64,000 nucleotides of DNA from Gp6-AA45 sp035652075 (GTDB lineage: Bacteria; Acidobacteriota; Vicinamibacteria; Vicinamibacterales; CAVVIG01). Positions 26,554 through 34,374 of this stretch are shown in pieces; positions within the stretch are counted from its first letter, which is position 1; every line of letters begins with the position of its first letter. Under the pieces are notes generated by a model. The model was not told where the DNA came from, searched no databases, and saw only the letters and a list, made by a program, of their open reading frames with translations. A program made the translations under genes and the position numbers. The stretch is from the NCBI GenBank assembly GCA_035652075.1, contig DASREL010000110.1:68049-132048 (forward strand), given 5' to 3'.

Positions 26554-27249
26554 CTAGCGCAACTGCGTCAACCGCCGCTGCGGCTGCGGATCGCCAATGT
26601 GCCGGCCGTCGATCGATTCGTATTCGTAACTCATCCGGAACGTCGAGCGGCCCGCCACCAGCACGTTCGCGACTGATTCCACCGCGACCGGCATGCGGAA
26701 CCCGGACACGCGACGGAACCAGCGGATGACGTCGACGCGGCGCGTCCAGAACGAGGGCGCCTTCGTCATCCGGCCCTCGAGGCGGACCAAATCGCCATCG
26801 TCGGGGCTCAGGAAGATGGCGCCGTCGATCGAGAGGACGTCTTTCTTGCGCGGCTTCACGGCGACCGACAAGAGTCCGTCGGGCCGTTGGGTCACTTCGT
26901 CGAACTGATAATTTTCGGACGTGAACCCGGCGCGTTCGGGAGTGCCGGCGCGCCACAGGTCCGCTTCCGATTTCAGCGCGGCGCGGAGCACGTGCGTGCG
27001 GATGTACTCGGAACCGCCTTCGCCGATCACGTCGTATCGAAATCCATCGCGGTCGGACTCGGTCCACACGTCCATCCACGCGGCCGAATCGAATTTGTCG
27101 TTGTGGGCTTCGAGGTGTCTGAGGGCGCGAACTTGCTTCGGCGTGGGATCCGGCAACGCCAGGAATCGTTGCACCGCCTCATCCTTCGCCGCGGCGAACA
27201 GATGAGCTGTCGTCACGAAAGCGATCGCGATCACGCAGAGGCGCCGCAC
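26554..27249 (-). CDS. Secreted protein of unknown function (paralogue of the downstream gene)
   Basis: 231 residues, GTG start, signal peptide MRRLCVIAIAFVTTAHLFAA. The mature part has a helical N-terminus (VQRFLALPDPTPKQVRALRHLEAH) and a beta-rich domain with GEGGSEYIRTHVLRAALKS, KKDVLSIDGAIFLSP and SVANVLVAGRSTFRMSYEYE. The last motif resembles lipoprotein-carrier-like or outer-membrane lipoprotein-sorting folds, but I cannot assign a family. Its start is 3 bases after the purK stop. Tandem duplication produced the next gene. Confidence 0.8.
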   Translation of the reverse strand: MRRLCVIAIAFVTTAHLFAAAKDEAVQRFLALPDPTPKQVRALRHLEAHNDKFDSAAWMDVWTESDRDGFRYDVIGEGGSEYIRTHVLRAALKSEADLWRAGTPERAGFTSENYQFDEVTQRPDGLLSVAVKPRKKDVLSIDGAIFLSPDDGDLVRLEGRMTKAPSFWTRRVDVIRWFRRVSGFRMPVAVESVANVLVAGRSTFRMSYEYESIDGRHIGDPQPQRRLTQLR

Positions 27250-27252
27250 GCC

Positions 27253-28380
27253 TCAGCGTTTAAGCAAATGCCGCGCCTCCGTCACGATGCGAATGGCCTC
27301 GTCGCGCGTGGGCGCGAGTGCCGTCAGATGTCCCATCTTGCGCCCTCGGCGTGCCGAGCTTTTACCGTACAGATGGAGTTTGACCGACGGGTGTGAGAGC
27401 GCTGCGGACCAATGTGGTTCGCCCGTCTCCCACAAATCGCCCAGCAGGTTCGCCATCGCCGCCGGTTGCAACAGATCCGTCGCGCCCAGCGGCAGACCGC
27501 AGATCGCGCGCAGCTGCTGCTCGAACTGACTGGTGCGGCAGGCGTCAAACGTCAGGTGACCCGAGTTGTGCGGGCGAGGCGCCATCTCGTTCGCGAGCAG
27601 CCTCCCGTCGCGCGTGACGAAGAACTCGACGCAGAGGATGCCGATGTACTCGAGCGCCTCCATCACGGTTCTCGTCACATCGATCGCCTGCTGCGCGAGC
27701 GCCGGAGAAACGGCCGCCGGCGCGGCCGAGACATCGAGGATGTGTTTTTCGTGCGCGTTCTCGATCGCTCCGAAATGCGCCCATTCCCCCGCAACACCAC
27801 GCGCGCCGATGACCGAAATCTCCCGGTCGAGATCGATGAACGCCTCGAGCACCGCTTCCTGACGTCCGACGGCGTCCCACGCGGCGCGTGCGTCGTCCGC
27901 GCACGTGACGGAGGCCTGCCCTTTGCCGTCGTATCCGAAGCTCGCGGTCTTCAGCACCGCCGGGCATCCGATCGATGCGATCGCCGCCTCGAGTTCGTCG
28001 AGCGTTTTCACGACCGCGAACGGGACGACGGGCACGCCGTTGTCGCGAAGGAACGTCTTTTCGCGGATGCGATGCTGCGCGATGTGCAGCGCTCGACCAT
28101 TCGGCCGCACGATGGCGTGCTCTGCGGCCACAGCGGCCGCGGACGCCGACACGTTCTCGAACTCGAACGTGACGACGTCGACGTTCTGCGCGAACGTGCG
28201 GACGGCGTCCAGATCGTCGTAGTCGGCGACGACTTCGACGTCCGAGATCTGGCCGGTCGGCGTGTCGTGTTCCGGCGCGAGCGTGTGGACGCGGTAGCCG
28301 AGGCGGCGCGCCGCCATGGCGAACATGCGCCCAAGCTGACCGCCACCGAGAACGCCGATCGTGGATCCTGGCGGGATCAC
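27253..28380 (-). CDS. purK: N5-carboxyaminoimidazole ribonucleotide synthase
   Basis: 375-residue ATP-grasp enzyme of de novo purine synthesis, carboxylating AIR to N5-CAIR using ATP and bicarbonate. Motifs: IGVLGGGQLGRMFAMAARRLG at the N-terminus, VVTFEFENVSA, the ATP-grasp GCPAVLKTASFGYDGKGQ, and the C-terminal EMAPRPHNSGHLT. GTG start at 28380, 6 bases after the purE stop, giving a purE-purK operon. Length is normal. Confidence 0.97.
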   Translation of the reverse strand: MIPPGSTIGVLGGGQLGRMFAMAARRLGYRVHTLAPEHDTPTGQISDVEVVADYDDLDAVRTFAQNVDVVTFEFENVSASAAAVAAEHAIVRPNGRALHIAQHRIREKTFLRDNGVPVVPFAVVKTLDELEAAIASIGCPAVLKTASFGYDGKGQASVTCADDARAAWDAVGRQEAVLEAFIDLDREISVIGARGVAGEWAHFGAIENAHEKHILDVSAAPAAVSPALAQQAIDVTRTVMEALEYIGILCVEFFVTRDGRLLANEMAPRPHNSGHLTFDACRTSQFEQQLRAICGLPLGATDLLQPAAMANLLGDLWETGEPHWSAALSHPSVKLHLYGKSSARRGRKMGHLTALAPTRDEAIRIVTEARHLLKR

Positions 28381-28386
28381 AGCCGC

Positions 28387-28872
28387 CTACAACGTTTGCG
28401 ATCGCACATCGGCAGCCGTGTCGTCTCTATATTTCTGGAGCTTCGCGCGCAGCTCGGGCCGACTCGTCCCCAAGATCGCCACGGCGAGGAGCCCCGCATT
28501 GGCGGCGCCTGATGCACCAATCGCCACCGTCGCGACCGGGACGCCTTTCGGCATCTGGACGATCGACAGCAGTGAATCGAGTCCGTTGAGCGACGCGCTC
28601 TTGACCGGAACGCCGATCACCGGCAACACCGTCTGTGCCGCGACCATTCCGGGCAAATGCGCGGCGCCACCGGCGCCCGCAATAATCACTTCGATCCCGC
28701 GGCTTGCGGCAGTGGTTGCGTAATCAGCCATCCACTGGGGCGTGCGATGCGCCGACACGATCTGGCACTCGTGCGAAATCCCGAATTCGGACAGGATCTG
28801 GTCCGCGTGGCTCATCGTCTCCCAGTCCGACTTGGAGCCCATGATCACGCCGACCAACGGCTTGTCGCTCAC
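28387..28872 (-). CDS. purE: N5-carboxyaminoimidazole ribonucleotide mutase
   Basis: 161-residue class I PurE, converting N5-CAIR to CAIR. Recognised by VGVIMGSKSDWETM at the N-terminus, the SAHRTPQWM loop, GAGGAAHLPGM and TVLPVIGVPV. The start is set at GTG 28872 because PurE proteins begin a few residues before the GSxSD motif; an upstream TTG at 28932 would overlap the promoter region shared with the divergent M16 gene. purE heads a minus-strand string purE-purK-two secreted proteins-S9 peptidase. Confidence 0.96.
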   Translation of the reverse strand: MSDKPLVGVIMGSKSDWETMSHADQILSEFGISHECQIVSAHRTPQWMADYATTAASRGIEVIIAGAGGAAHLPGMVAAQTVLPVIGVPVKSASLNGLDSLLSIVQMPKGVPVATVAIGASGAANAGLLAVAILGTSRPELRAKLQKYRDDTAADVRSQTL

Positions 28873-28937
28873 GACGCCTATTTGACCACAACTTGTTTCT
28901 GTGGGTTCGGCGGATTCCGTGGTTAAGATCAACGGTT

Positions 28938-30275
28938 ATGAAATGCGCTTTCGCTGTTCTGCTTGTTGCGATCGCCAGCCCCGCCTTCGCGCAGACACCG
29001 GCGCCGAAGATCGAGCTGAAGTACACCGAGTTCAAGCTGCCCAACGGTCTGACCGTCATCCTTCACGAGGATCACAGCGTCCCGATGGTGTCGACGAACA
29101 TGTGGTACCACGTCGGATCGGCGCGCGAGAAGCCGGGTCGAACCGGTTTCGCACATCTGTTCGAGCACCTGATGTTCATGGGTTCGGGACATGTGAAGCT
29201 TGGCGAGTTCGACGAGTGGCTCGAAGAGAGCGGCGGCGACAACAACGGGTCGACGGAAAACGATCGGACGAACTACTGGATCAACGTGCCGTCGAATTCG
29301 CTGGAGCTCGCGCTGTTCCTCGAATCCGATCGCATGGGCTACCTGCTCGATTCGATGACGCCGAAAACGGTCGACGCGCAGCGTGATGTCGTCAAGAACG
29401 AGCGTCGCCAGAGCTACGAGAACCGCCCGTACGGGCTCGCGGAACCGACGCTCGACGAACTGCTGTATCCCGCCGGTCATCCGTATCACTGGCCAGTGAT
29501 CGGGTACATGGAAGATCTGACGGCCGCGAGTTACGACGATGTGGTCGAGTTCTTCCGGCAGTATTACGCGCCCGCCAACGCGAGCCTCGTGATCGCCGGT
29601 GACATCGATCCCGTCAAGACGCGCGCGCTGGTCGAGAAGTGGTTCCGAGACGTGAAGCCGGGACGGTCGCCGGAAAAAATGACGGCGCCTCCAGCGGAGC
29701 TGACGACCGTGGTGAAGAAGACGCTGACGGATCGCGTGCAACTGCCGCGCGTCTACGATGCGTGGCTGACGCCCCCGCACTTCCAACCGGGCGACGCCGC
29801 GATGGACGTCGTCGGCGACATCCTCGCCGGCGGAAAGAACTCGCGCCTGTACAAACGGCTCGTCTACGACATGCAGATCGCGCAGGACGTCAACGCGGGC
29901 CAGCAGTCGCAAGCGTTGTCGTCGCAGTTCCAGATCGTCGCGACGGCGCGGCCGGGCCACACGATCGCCGAGATTCAAAAGGTCGTCGACGAAGAGATCG
30001 CCAGACTGCAGAAAGAACCACCGACTCAGCACGAACTGCAGCGATCGATCAATCAGATCGAAGCATCGTTCTACAACCGGATGGAACGCGTAGGCGGATT
30101 CGGCGGCACGGCGGATCAGTTGAACGCGTACTTCACCGAGGCCGGACGGCCCGATTACTTCAACGAAGATCTCGCCCGCTATCGAGCGCTGTCGCCGTCG
30201 GACATCCAGGCCGCCGCGCAGAAGTATTTGCCGCTCACCAAGCGCGTCGAGCTGACGGTGGAACCACAGAAATGA
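28938..30275 (+). CDS. Secreted M16-family zinc peptidase (active subunit)
   Basis: 445-residue pitrilysin/processing-peptidase-type enzyme with signal peptide (MKCAFAVLLVAIASPAFAQ). The inverted zinc motif HxxEH is present as HLFEH (residues 73-77), with the third ligand Glu in VVKNERRQSYE. The ATG at 28938 starts a proper signal sequence. It overlaps the second M16 gene by ATGA, matching the usual pairing of an active and an inactive subunit in a heterodimer. Divergent from purE with about 65 bases between. Confidence 0.95.
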   Translation: MKCAFAVLLVAIASPAFAQTPAPKIELKYTEFKLPNGLTVILHEDHSVPMVSTNMWYHVGSAREKPGRTGFAHLFEHLMFMGSGHVKLGEFDEWLEESGGDNNGSTENDRTNYWINVPSNSLELALFLESDRMGYLLDSMTPKTVDAQRDVVKNERRQSYENRPYGLAEPTLDELLYPAGHPYHWPVIGYMEDLTAASYDDVVEFFRQYYAPANASLVIAGDIDPVKTRALVEKWFRDVKPGRSPEKMTAPPAELTTVVKKTLTDRVQLPRVYDAWLTPPHFQPGDAAMDVVGDILAGGKNSRLYKRLVYDMQIAQDVNAGQQSQALSSQFQIVATARPGHTIAEIQKVVDEEIARLQKEPPTQHELQRSINQIEASFYNRMERVGGFGGTADQLNAYFTEAGRPDYFNEDLARYRALSPSDIQAAAQKYLPLTKRVELTVEPQK

Positions 30276-31714
30276 AGTACATCTTCGCTCTTGTTCTCGC
30301 CCTCGGCGTCACCGTTGCGGCACAGCAGGCGCCCGACCGCACGCATCCGCCGCAACCAGGGCCGCCGGCGACGCTGCATCTTCCGGCGATCCAGAAACAG
30401 AAACTGTCGAACGGCCTGCCCGTGTGGATCGTCGAGATGCACAAGGTGCCTGTGGCGCAGGTAAATCTCGTCGTCCTCAGCGGCACCGGAGACGATCCCA
30501 CAGGAAAATTCGGCGTCGCGAGCCTGACGGCGGCGATGCTGGAAGAAGGCGCCGGCTCGAAGTCGTCGCTCGAAATCGCCGACGCGATCGACTTCCTCGG
30601 CGCCGATCTCTCGGCGTCGACGACGTCGGATCTGTCGGCGGTGCGGTTGCACGTGCCCGTCGCGCGGCTCGGCGATGCGCTCGCCGTGATGGGCGACGTC
30701 GTCGAACGTCCGACGTTTCCGAAGGACGAACTCGAACGGCTGCGCCAGGAACGGCTGACGAATATCCTGCAAGGGCGCGACGACCCGCCGACGATCGGCG
30801 CGATCACGTACGCCCGCGTGCTCTACGGTCCGACGCACCGTTACGGGACTGCGCAGATGGGAACGGCCGCGACGGTGAAGGCGTTCACCGCCGACGATCT
30901 CAAAGCGTTCTACGCATCGGCCTACCGTCCCGACAACGCGGTGCTGCTCGCGGTCGGCGACGTGACCGCCGCATCGGTGCTACCGCAGCTCGAGAAGACG
31001 TTCGGATCGTGGAAGCCGGCCTCGGCCAGCAAGGCGTCGTCGAAATGGCCGGACGTGCCGCAGCACAGCGCGCGGACGATCTACCTGGTCGACAAACCGG
31101 GCGCGGCGCAATCGCAGATCCGCATCGGCTGGATCGGCGTGCCGCGATCGACGCCCGATTACTTTCCCATCCAGGTGATGAACACGATCCTCGGCGGATC
31201 GTTTTCGTCGCGGCTGAACATAAACCTTCGCGAGCAGCACGGGTACACGTACGGCGCGAGCTCGCAGTTCGACATGCGATCGAACGCCGGTCCGTTCGTC
31301 GCCGCGGCCGGTGTCCAGACCGACAAGACCGCGGACGCGCTGAAAGAGTTCTTCAACGAGCTGAACGGGATTCTGAAACCGGTGCCGGCCGAAGAACTCG
31401 GACGCGCCAAGAACTACATCTCGCTCCGCTATCCCGGCGCGTTTGAAACGACGGGTGACATCTCGCGCCGGCTCGAGGACGCGATCGTCTATCACCTGCC
31501 CGACGATTACTTCGCGAACTACGTCAAGAACATCCAGGCGGTGACGTCAGCCGACGTCGAGCGCGTAGCGAAGAAATACATCGACCCCTCCAAGCTCGCC
31601 ATCGTCATCGTTGGCGATCGCTCGAAGATCGAAGAGCCGATCAAGGCGCTCAACCTCGCACCCATCAAGGTTCTGACGATCGACGAGGTTTTCGGGCCTG
31701 CGCCGTCGATGTAG
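30272..31714 (+). CDS. Secreted M16-family protein (non-catalytic subunit)
   Basis: 480-residue M16 homologue with signal peptide (MKYIFALVLALGVTVAAQ). At the position of HxxEH it has LTAAMLEEGAG, so the zinc site is lost. The C-terminal half keeps the substrate-binding features (GGSFSSRLNINLREQHGYTYGASS). Likely forms a heterodimer with the active subunit encoded just upstream, to which it is coupled by an ATGA overlap. Its TAG stop lies in the GTAG of a REP-like element. Confidence 0.94.
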   Translation: MKYIFALVLALGVTVAAQQAPDRTHPPQPGPPATLHLPAIQKQKLSNGLPVWIVEMHKVPVAQVNLVVLSGTGDDPTGKFGVASLTAAMLEEGAGSKSSLEIADAIDFLGADLSASTTSDLSAVRLHVPVARLGDALAVMGDVVERPTFPKDELERLRQERLTNILQGRDDPPTIGAITYARVLYGPTHRYGTAQMGTAATVKAFTADDLKAFYASAYRPDNAVLLAVGDVTAASVLPQLEKTFGSWKPASASKASSKWPDVPQHSARTIYLVDKPGAAQSQIRIGWIGVPRSTPDYFPIQVMNTILGGSFSSRLNINLREQHGYTYGASSQFDMRSNAGPFVAAAGVQTDKTADALKEFFNELNGILKPVPAEELGRAKNYISLRYPGAFETTGDISRRLEDAIVYHLPDDYFANYVKNIQAVTSADVERVAKKYIDPSKLAIVIVGDRSKIEEPIKALNLAPIKVLTIDEVFGPAPSM

Positions 31715-31733
31715 CGCAGGCCTTCAGGCCTGC
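31711..31733 (+). repeat. REP-like palindrome, family A, containing a stop codon
   Basis: GTAGC then perfect hairpin GCAGGCC-N4-GGCCTGC style arms. The GTAG provides the TAG stop (31712-31714) of the second M16 gene. It may also serve as a terminator hairpin. Confidence 0.8.
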
Positions 31734-31745
31734 TGACGTCCATCT

Positions 31746-31780
31746 TCACCTCCGCGGTGTCTTACATCGTGGAGGTGATC
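31746..31780 (+). promoter_or_regulatory. Hairpin sequestering a very strong Shine-Dalgarno
   Basis: TCACCTCC (31746-31753) is perfectly complementary to GGAGGTGA (31771-31778), the core of the Shine-Dalgarno GGAGGTGATC of the gene starting at 31782. An 8-base stem with a 17-base loop would hide the site, suggesting translational control or an RNA switch-like element. Confidence 0.5.
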
Positions 31781-31781
31781 G

Positions 31782-33815
31782 ATGCGTCACCGCGTCATCC
31801 TCGCGGCACTGGCGGTCTGCGCCGGCCTGTCGACGCTGTCGGCTCAACAACCAACGTCGCCGTTACCGGTCCGTCGGGTCGTCCTGTACAAGAACGGCGT
31901 TGGCTATTTCGAGCACGTCGGGCGCGTCCGGGGATCGCAGACCCTCGCGATCGACTTCAACACATCGCAACTGAACGACGTGTTGACGACGTTGACGGCG
32001 GTCGATCTCGGCAACGGGCGGATCGGAAACGTTTCGTTCAATTCCGAAGCGCCGTTCGAACAGCGCCTCAGCCGATTGTCGCTTCCGGTCGGTCAGCGGA
32101 CGACGCTGCCGGAGATGCTCGATGGCCTGCGAGGCGCGCGGCTCGAGGTGTCGGACGGCGGACGGACACTCGTCGGTCGCCTGTTGAGCATCGAGCAGAA
32201 GCCGCCCCGCAAGGACGAACCGCCGCACACCGAATTGTCGATCGTGACGGACGGCGGCGTGATCAGAACGATCGCCTTGCGATCGTCGGCCGCCGTCAAG
32301 CTGCTCGATCGCGATCTCGCGACACAGGTCCGCTCGTATCTGGATCTCCTCGAATCGTCGCATTCAGGCGATCGACGCCGTCTGAGCATCGCGACTGTGG
32401 GCACGGGCGAGCGCAACGTCCTCGTCAGCTACATCAGCGAAGTGCCGGTGTGGAAGACGACATACCGCATCGTGCTGCCATCAGGCGGCGACCGCACGCC
32501 GCAGTTGCAAGGATGGGCGATCGTGGACAACACCGTCGGTCAGGACTGGACTGACGTCGAGCTGTCGCTCGTCGCCGGCGCACCGCAATCATTTGTCCAG
32601 CGCCTATCGGAACCGCAGTACGTCCACCGTCCTGTCGTGGACATCGAACGACCCGCGAACCCGCGGCCGCAGACCCACGAGTCGGCGATGAACACCGTCG
32701 GCGACACGAACGTCGCCAGAGTCACCGGCGGCATCGTTGGGGGCCTCGTATCGGCTCCCGCCGCATCTCCAACGCTGCCGCCCCCGCCACCACCGCGCGC
32801 GCGACCGAACACGTTCGAGGCCGAGGCATCACCACAGGATCTCGGCGATCTCTTCGCGTACACGGTGAACGGACCGACAACGATCCGTCGCAACGAGTCG
32901 GCGCTGGTTCCAATCCTCAGCGCGCCCGTCGACGCCGAACGGGTGTCGCTCTGGAACGATCGCATCGGCGGCCCGCGTCCGCTGCGCAGCCTCTGGATCA
33001 CCAATACCAGCGGCCTGACCTTGGACGCGGGATCATTCACGGTGCTGGACGACACCACGTTTGCGGGCGAAGGCCTGCTGGAAGCGGTCAAGCCCGGCGA
33101 CAAGCGATTGGCGTCGTATGCAGTTGACCTGGGCGTGCAAGTCGAAGCGAAGAACGGAGACGAGGTGCAGCAGGTTACGCGCGTGAGCATCGCGCGCGGA
33201 GTCGGGATACAGACGCGCGAACTTCGGGCTCGCAAGGTCTACACGATTCGCAACAACGACGCGGCGCCGCGTACGATCGTCATCGAGCATCCGATCCGCG
33301 CGGGATGGGCGCTCGTCAGTCGCGCGACGCCGGTCGAAACATCGTTGAGCGCGTACCGGTTCTCGACATCGGTTGGCGCCCACTCCACGGCAACGCTGAC
33401 CGTCGACGAACGTCGACCGACTGAAAGCCGCTACACGATCGCCGATCTCGACGATCGACAGCTGACGCTGTTCCTGCGGGAGTCACACGAAAGTCCGGAA
33501 CTCGAGCGGGCGCTCGCGCCGATTCGCACGACGAAGGCCACGCTCGCCTCGCTTGCCGCCGACGTCGCGGCCCACGAGCGAGCGATCAAAGACCTGTCGG
33601 CCGATCAAACACGCATGCGCGAGAACATGCGGGCGATGAAGGACAGTGGCGACGAAAAGCGCCTGTTGAAACGGTACGTGGCGGAGTTGGATGCGCAGGA
33701 AAACCGCCTCGCGGTGCTGCGGCGCGAACTCGGCGAACTGACGATGCGCGTGGAGCGCACGCACGCCGAGCTCTCGGCACAAATCGAGGCGCTCACGCTT
33801 GATATCGATCTCTGA
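31782..33815 (+). CDS. Secreted DUF4139-domain protein
   Basis: 677-residue exported protein with signal peptide (MRHRVILAALAVCAGLSTLSAQ). It shows the N-terminal RRVVLYKNGVGYFEHVG segment and a C-terminal DUF4139-like domain from about residue 215 (SYISEVPVWKTTYRIVL, DNTVGQDWTDVELSLVAGAP), interrupted by a proline-rich loop (LPPPPPPRARP, near 330), ending in a coiled coil (about 580-677). Related proteins are annotated mucoidy-inhibitor-A-like, but biochemical function is unknown. An exceptionally strong Shine-Dalgarno precedes the ATG and is buried in a hairpin. Confidence 0.88.
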   Translation: MRHRVILAALAVCAGLSTLSAQQPTSPLPVRRVVLYKNGVGYFEHVGRVRGSQTLAIDFNTSQLNDVLTTLTAVDLGNGRIGNVSFNSEAPFEQRLSRLSLPVGQRTTLPEMLDGLRGARLEVSDGGRTLVGRLLSIEQKPPRKDEPPHTELSIVTDGGVIRTIALRSSAAVKLLDRDLATQVRSYLDLLESSHSGDRRRLSIATVGTGERNVLVSYISEVPVWKTTYRIVLPSGGDRTPQLQGWAIVDNTVGQDWTDVELSLVAGAPQSFVQRLSEPQYVHRPVVDIERPANPRPQTHESAMNTVGDTNVARVTGGIVGGLVSAPAASPTLPPPPPPRARPNTFEAEASPQDLGDLFAYTVNGPTTIRRNESALVPILSAPVDAERVSLWNDRIGGPRPLRSLWITNTSGLTLDAGSFTVLDDTTFAGEGLLEAVKPGDKRLASYAVDLGVQVEAKNGDEVQQVTRVSIARGVGIQTRELRARKVYTIRNNDAAPRTIVIEHPIRAGWALVSRATPVETSLSAYRFSTSVGAHSTATLTVDERRPTESRYTIADLDDRQLTLFLRESHESPELERALAPIRTTKATLASLAADVAAHERAIKDLSADQTRMRENMRAMKDSGDEKRLLKRYVAELDAQENRLAVLRRELGELTMRVERTHAELSAQIEALTLDIDL

Positions 33816-33860
33816 CAATCCGTCCCGCGCGCGCGTCCGTATGGTGGGGTCGGAGGGCAT

Positions 33861-34298
33861 ATGAGGGTGAAAGCTGCTGTTCTTGCCGCCGCGGCGATGT
33901 TGCTGTCCACGTCGGCGGCGTTTGCGCAGAATGCGATGACCACGAAGCTGATGGCCGCTGAAAACAAAATGCTCGACGACCTGACCGCCGGCAAGAAGGA
34001 CGCCTTCTTTGCCGTCATCGCGCCAGGCTCGTGGTCCGTCGACGAGGGCGGTTGGATGAAGATCGACGACTTCAAGCAGTCGTGGGACCAGATCAAGATC
34101 CAGAGCTCGAAGACCTCGGACATGAAGGTTGTCCCGATCAACGCGACCGCTGCCATCGTGACGTACAAGCTCGAGCAGAAAGGCTCGATGGGAGGTCAGC
34201 CGTTCCCGTCGCCCGTGTACGCCAGCACGGTCTGGGTGCAGAAGAACGGCAAGTGGTGGGCGGTGTTCCACCAGGAATCGACGCCGGCGAAAAAGTAG
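33861..34298 (+). CDS. Secreted NTF2/SnoaL-like (DUF4440-type) protein
   Basis: 145 residues with signal peptide (MRVKAAVLAAAAMLLSTSAAFAQ). The mature part has the DUF4440/NTF2 cone-fold pattern: a helix ending in an LxAGKKDAFFAVIAPG turn, then WSVDEGGWMKIDDF, and the final strands VYASTVWVQKNGKWWAVFHQES. Such proteins are small ligand-binding or enzyme-like pockets; no specific substrate can be given. It lies between the DUF4139 gene and an S9 peptidase gene on the same strand. Confidence 0.85.
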   Translation: MRVKAAVLAAAAMLLSTSAAFAQNAMTTKLMAAENKMLDDLTAGKKDAFFAVIAPGSWSVDEGGWMKIDDFKQSWDQIKIQSSKTSDMKVVPINATAAIVTYKLEQKGSMGGQPFPSPVYASTVWVQKNGKWWAVFHQESTPAKK

Positions 34299-34303
34299 AC
34301 GCT

Positions 34304-34333
34304 AGGGCGGGAAAGCAGGAAGGGCGGGAAAGC
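34304..34333 (+). repeat. Direct repeat of AGGGCGGGAAAGC
   Basis: Two identical 13-base copies (34304-34316 and 34321-34333) between the NTF2-like and S9 genes. They belong to a purine-rich GGGCAGG/GGGCGGG repeat type also seen, in coding sequence, near 7437-7466, 39851-39877 and 60040-60080. Confidence 0.6.
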
Positions 34334-34374
34334 CTGGATCGGCGGGATAGAATGACTCCGCCAAGGAGCGTTCT

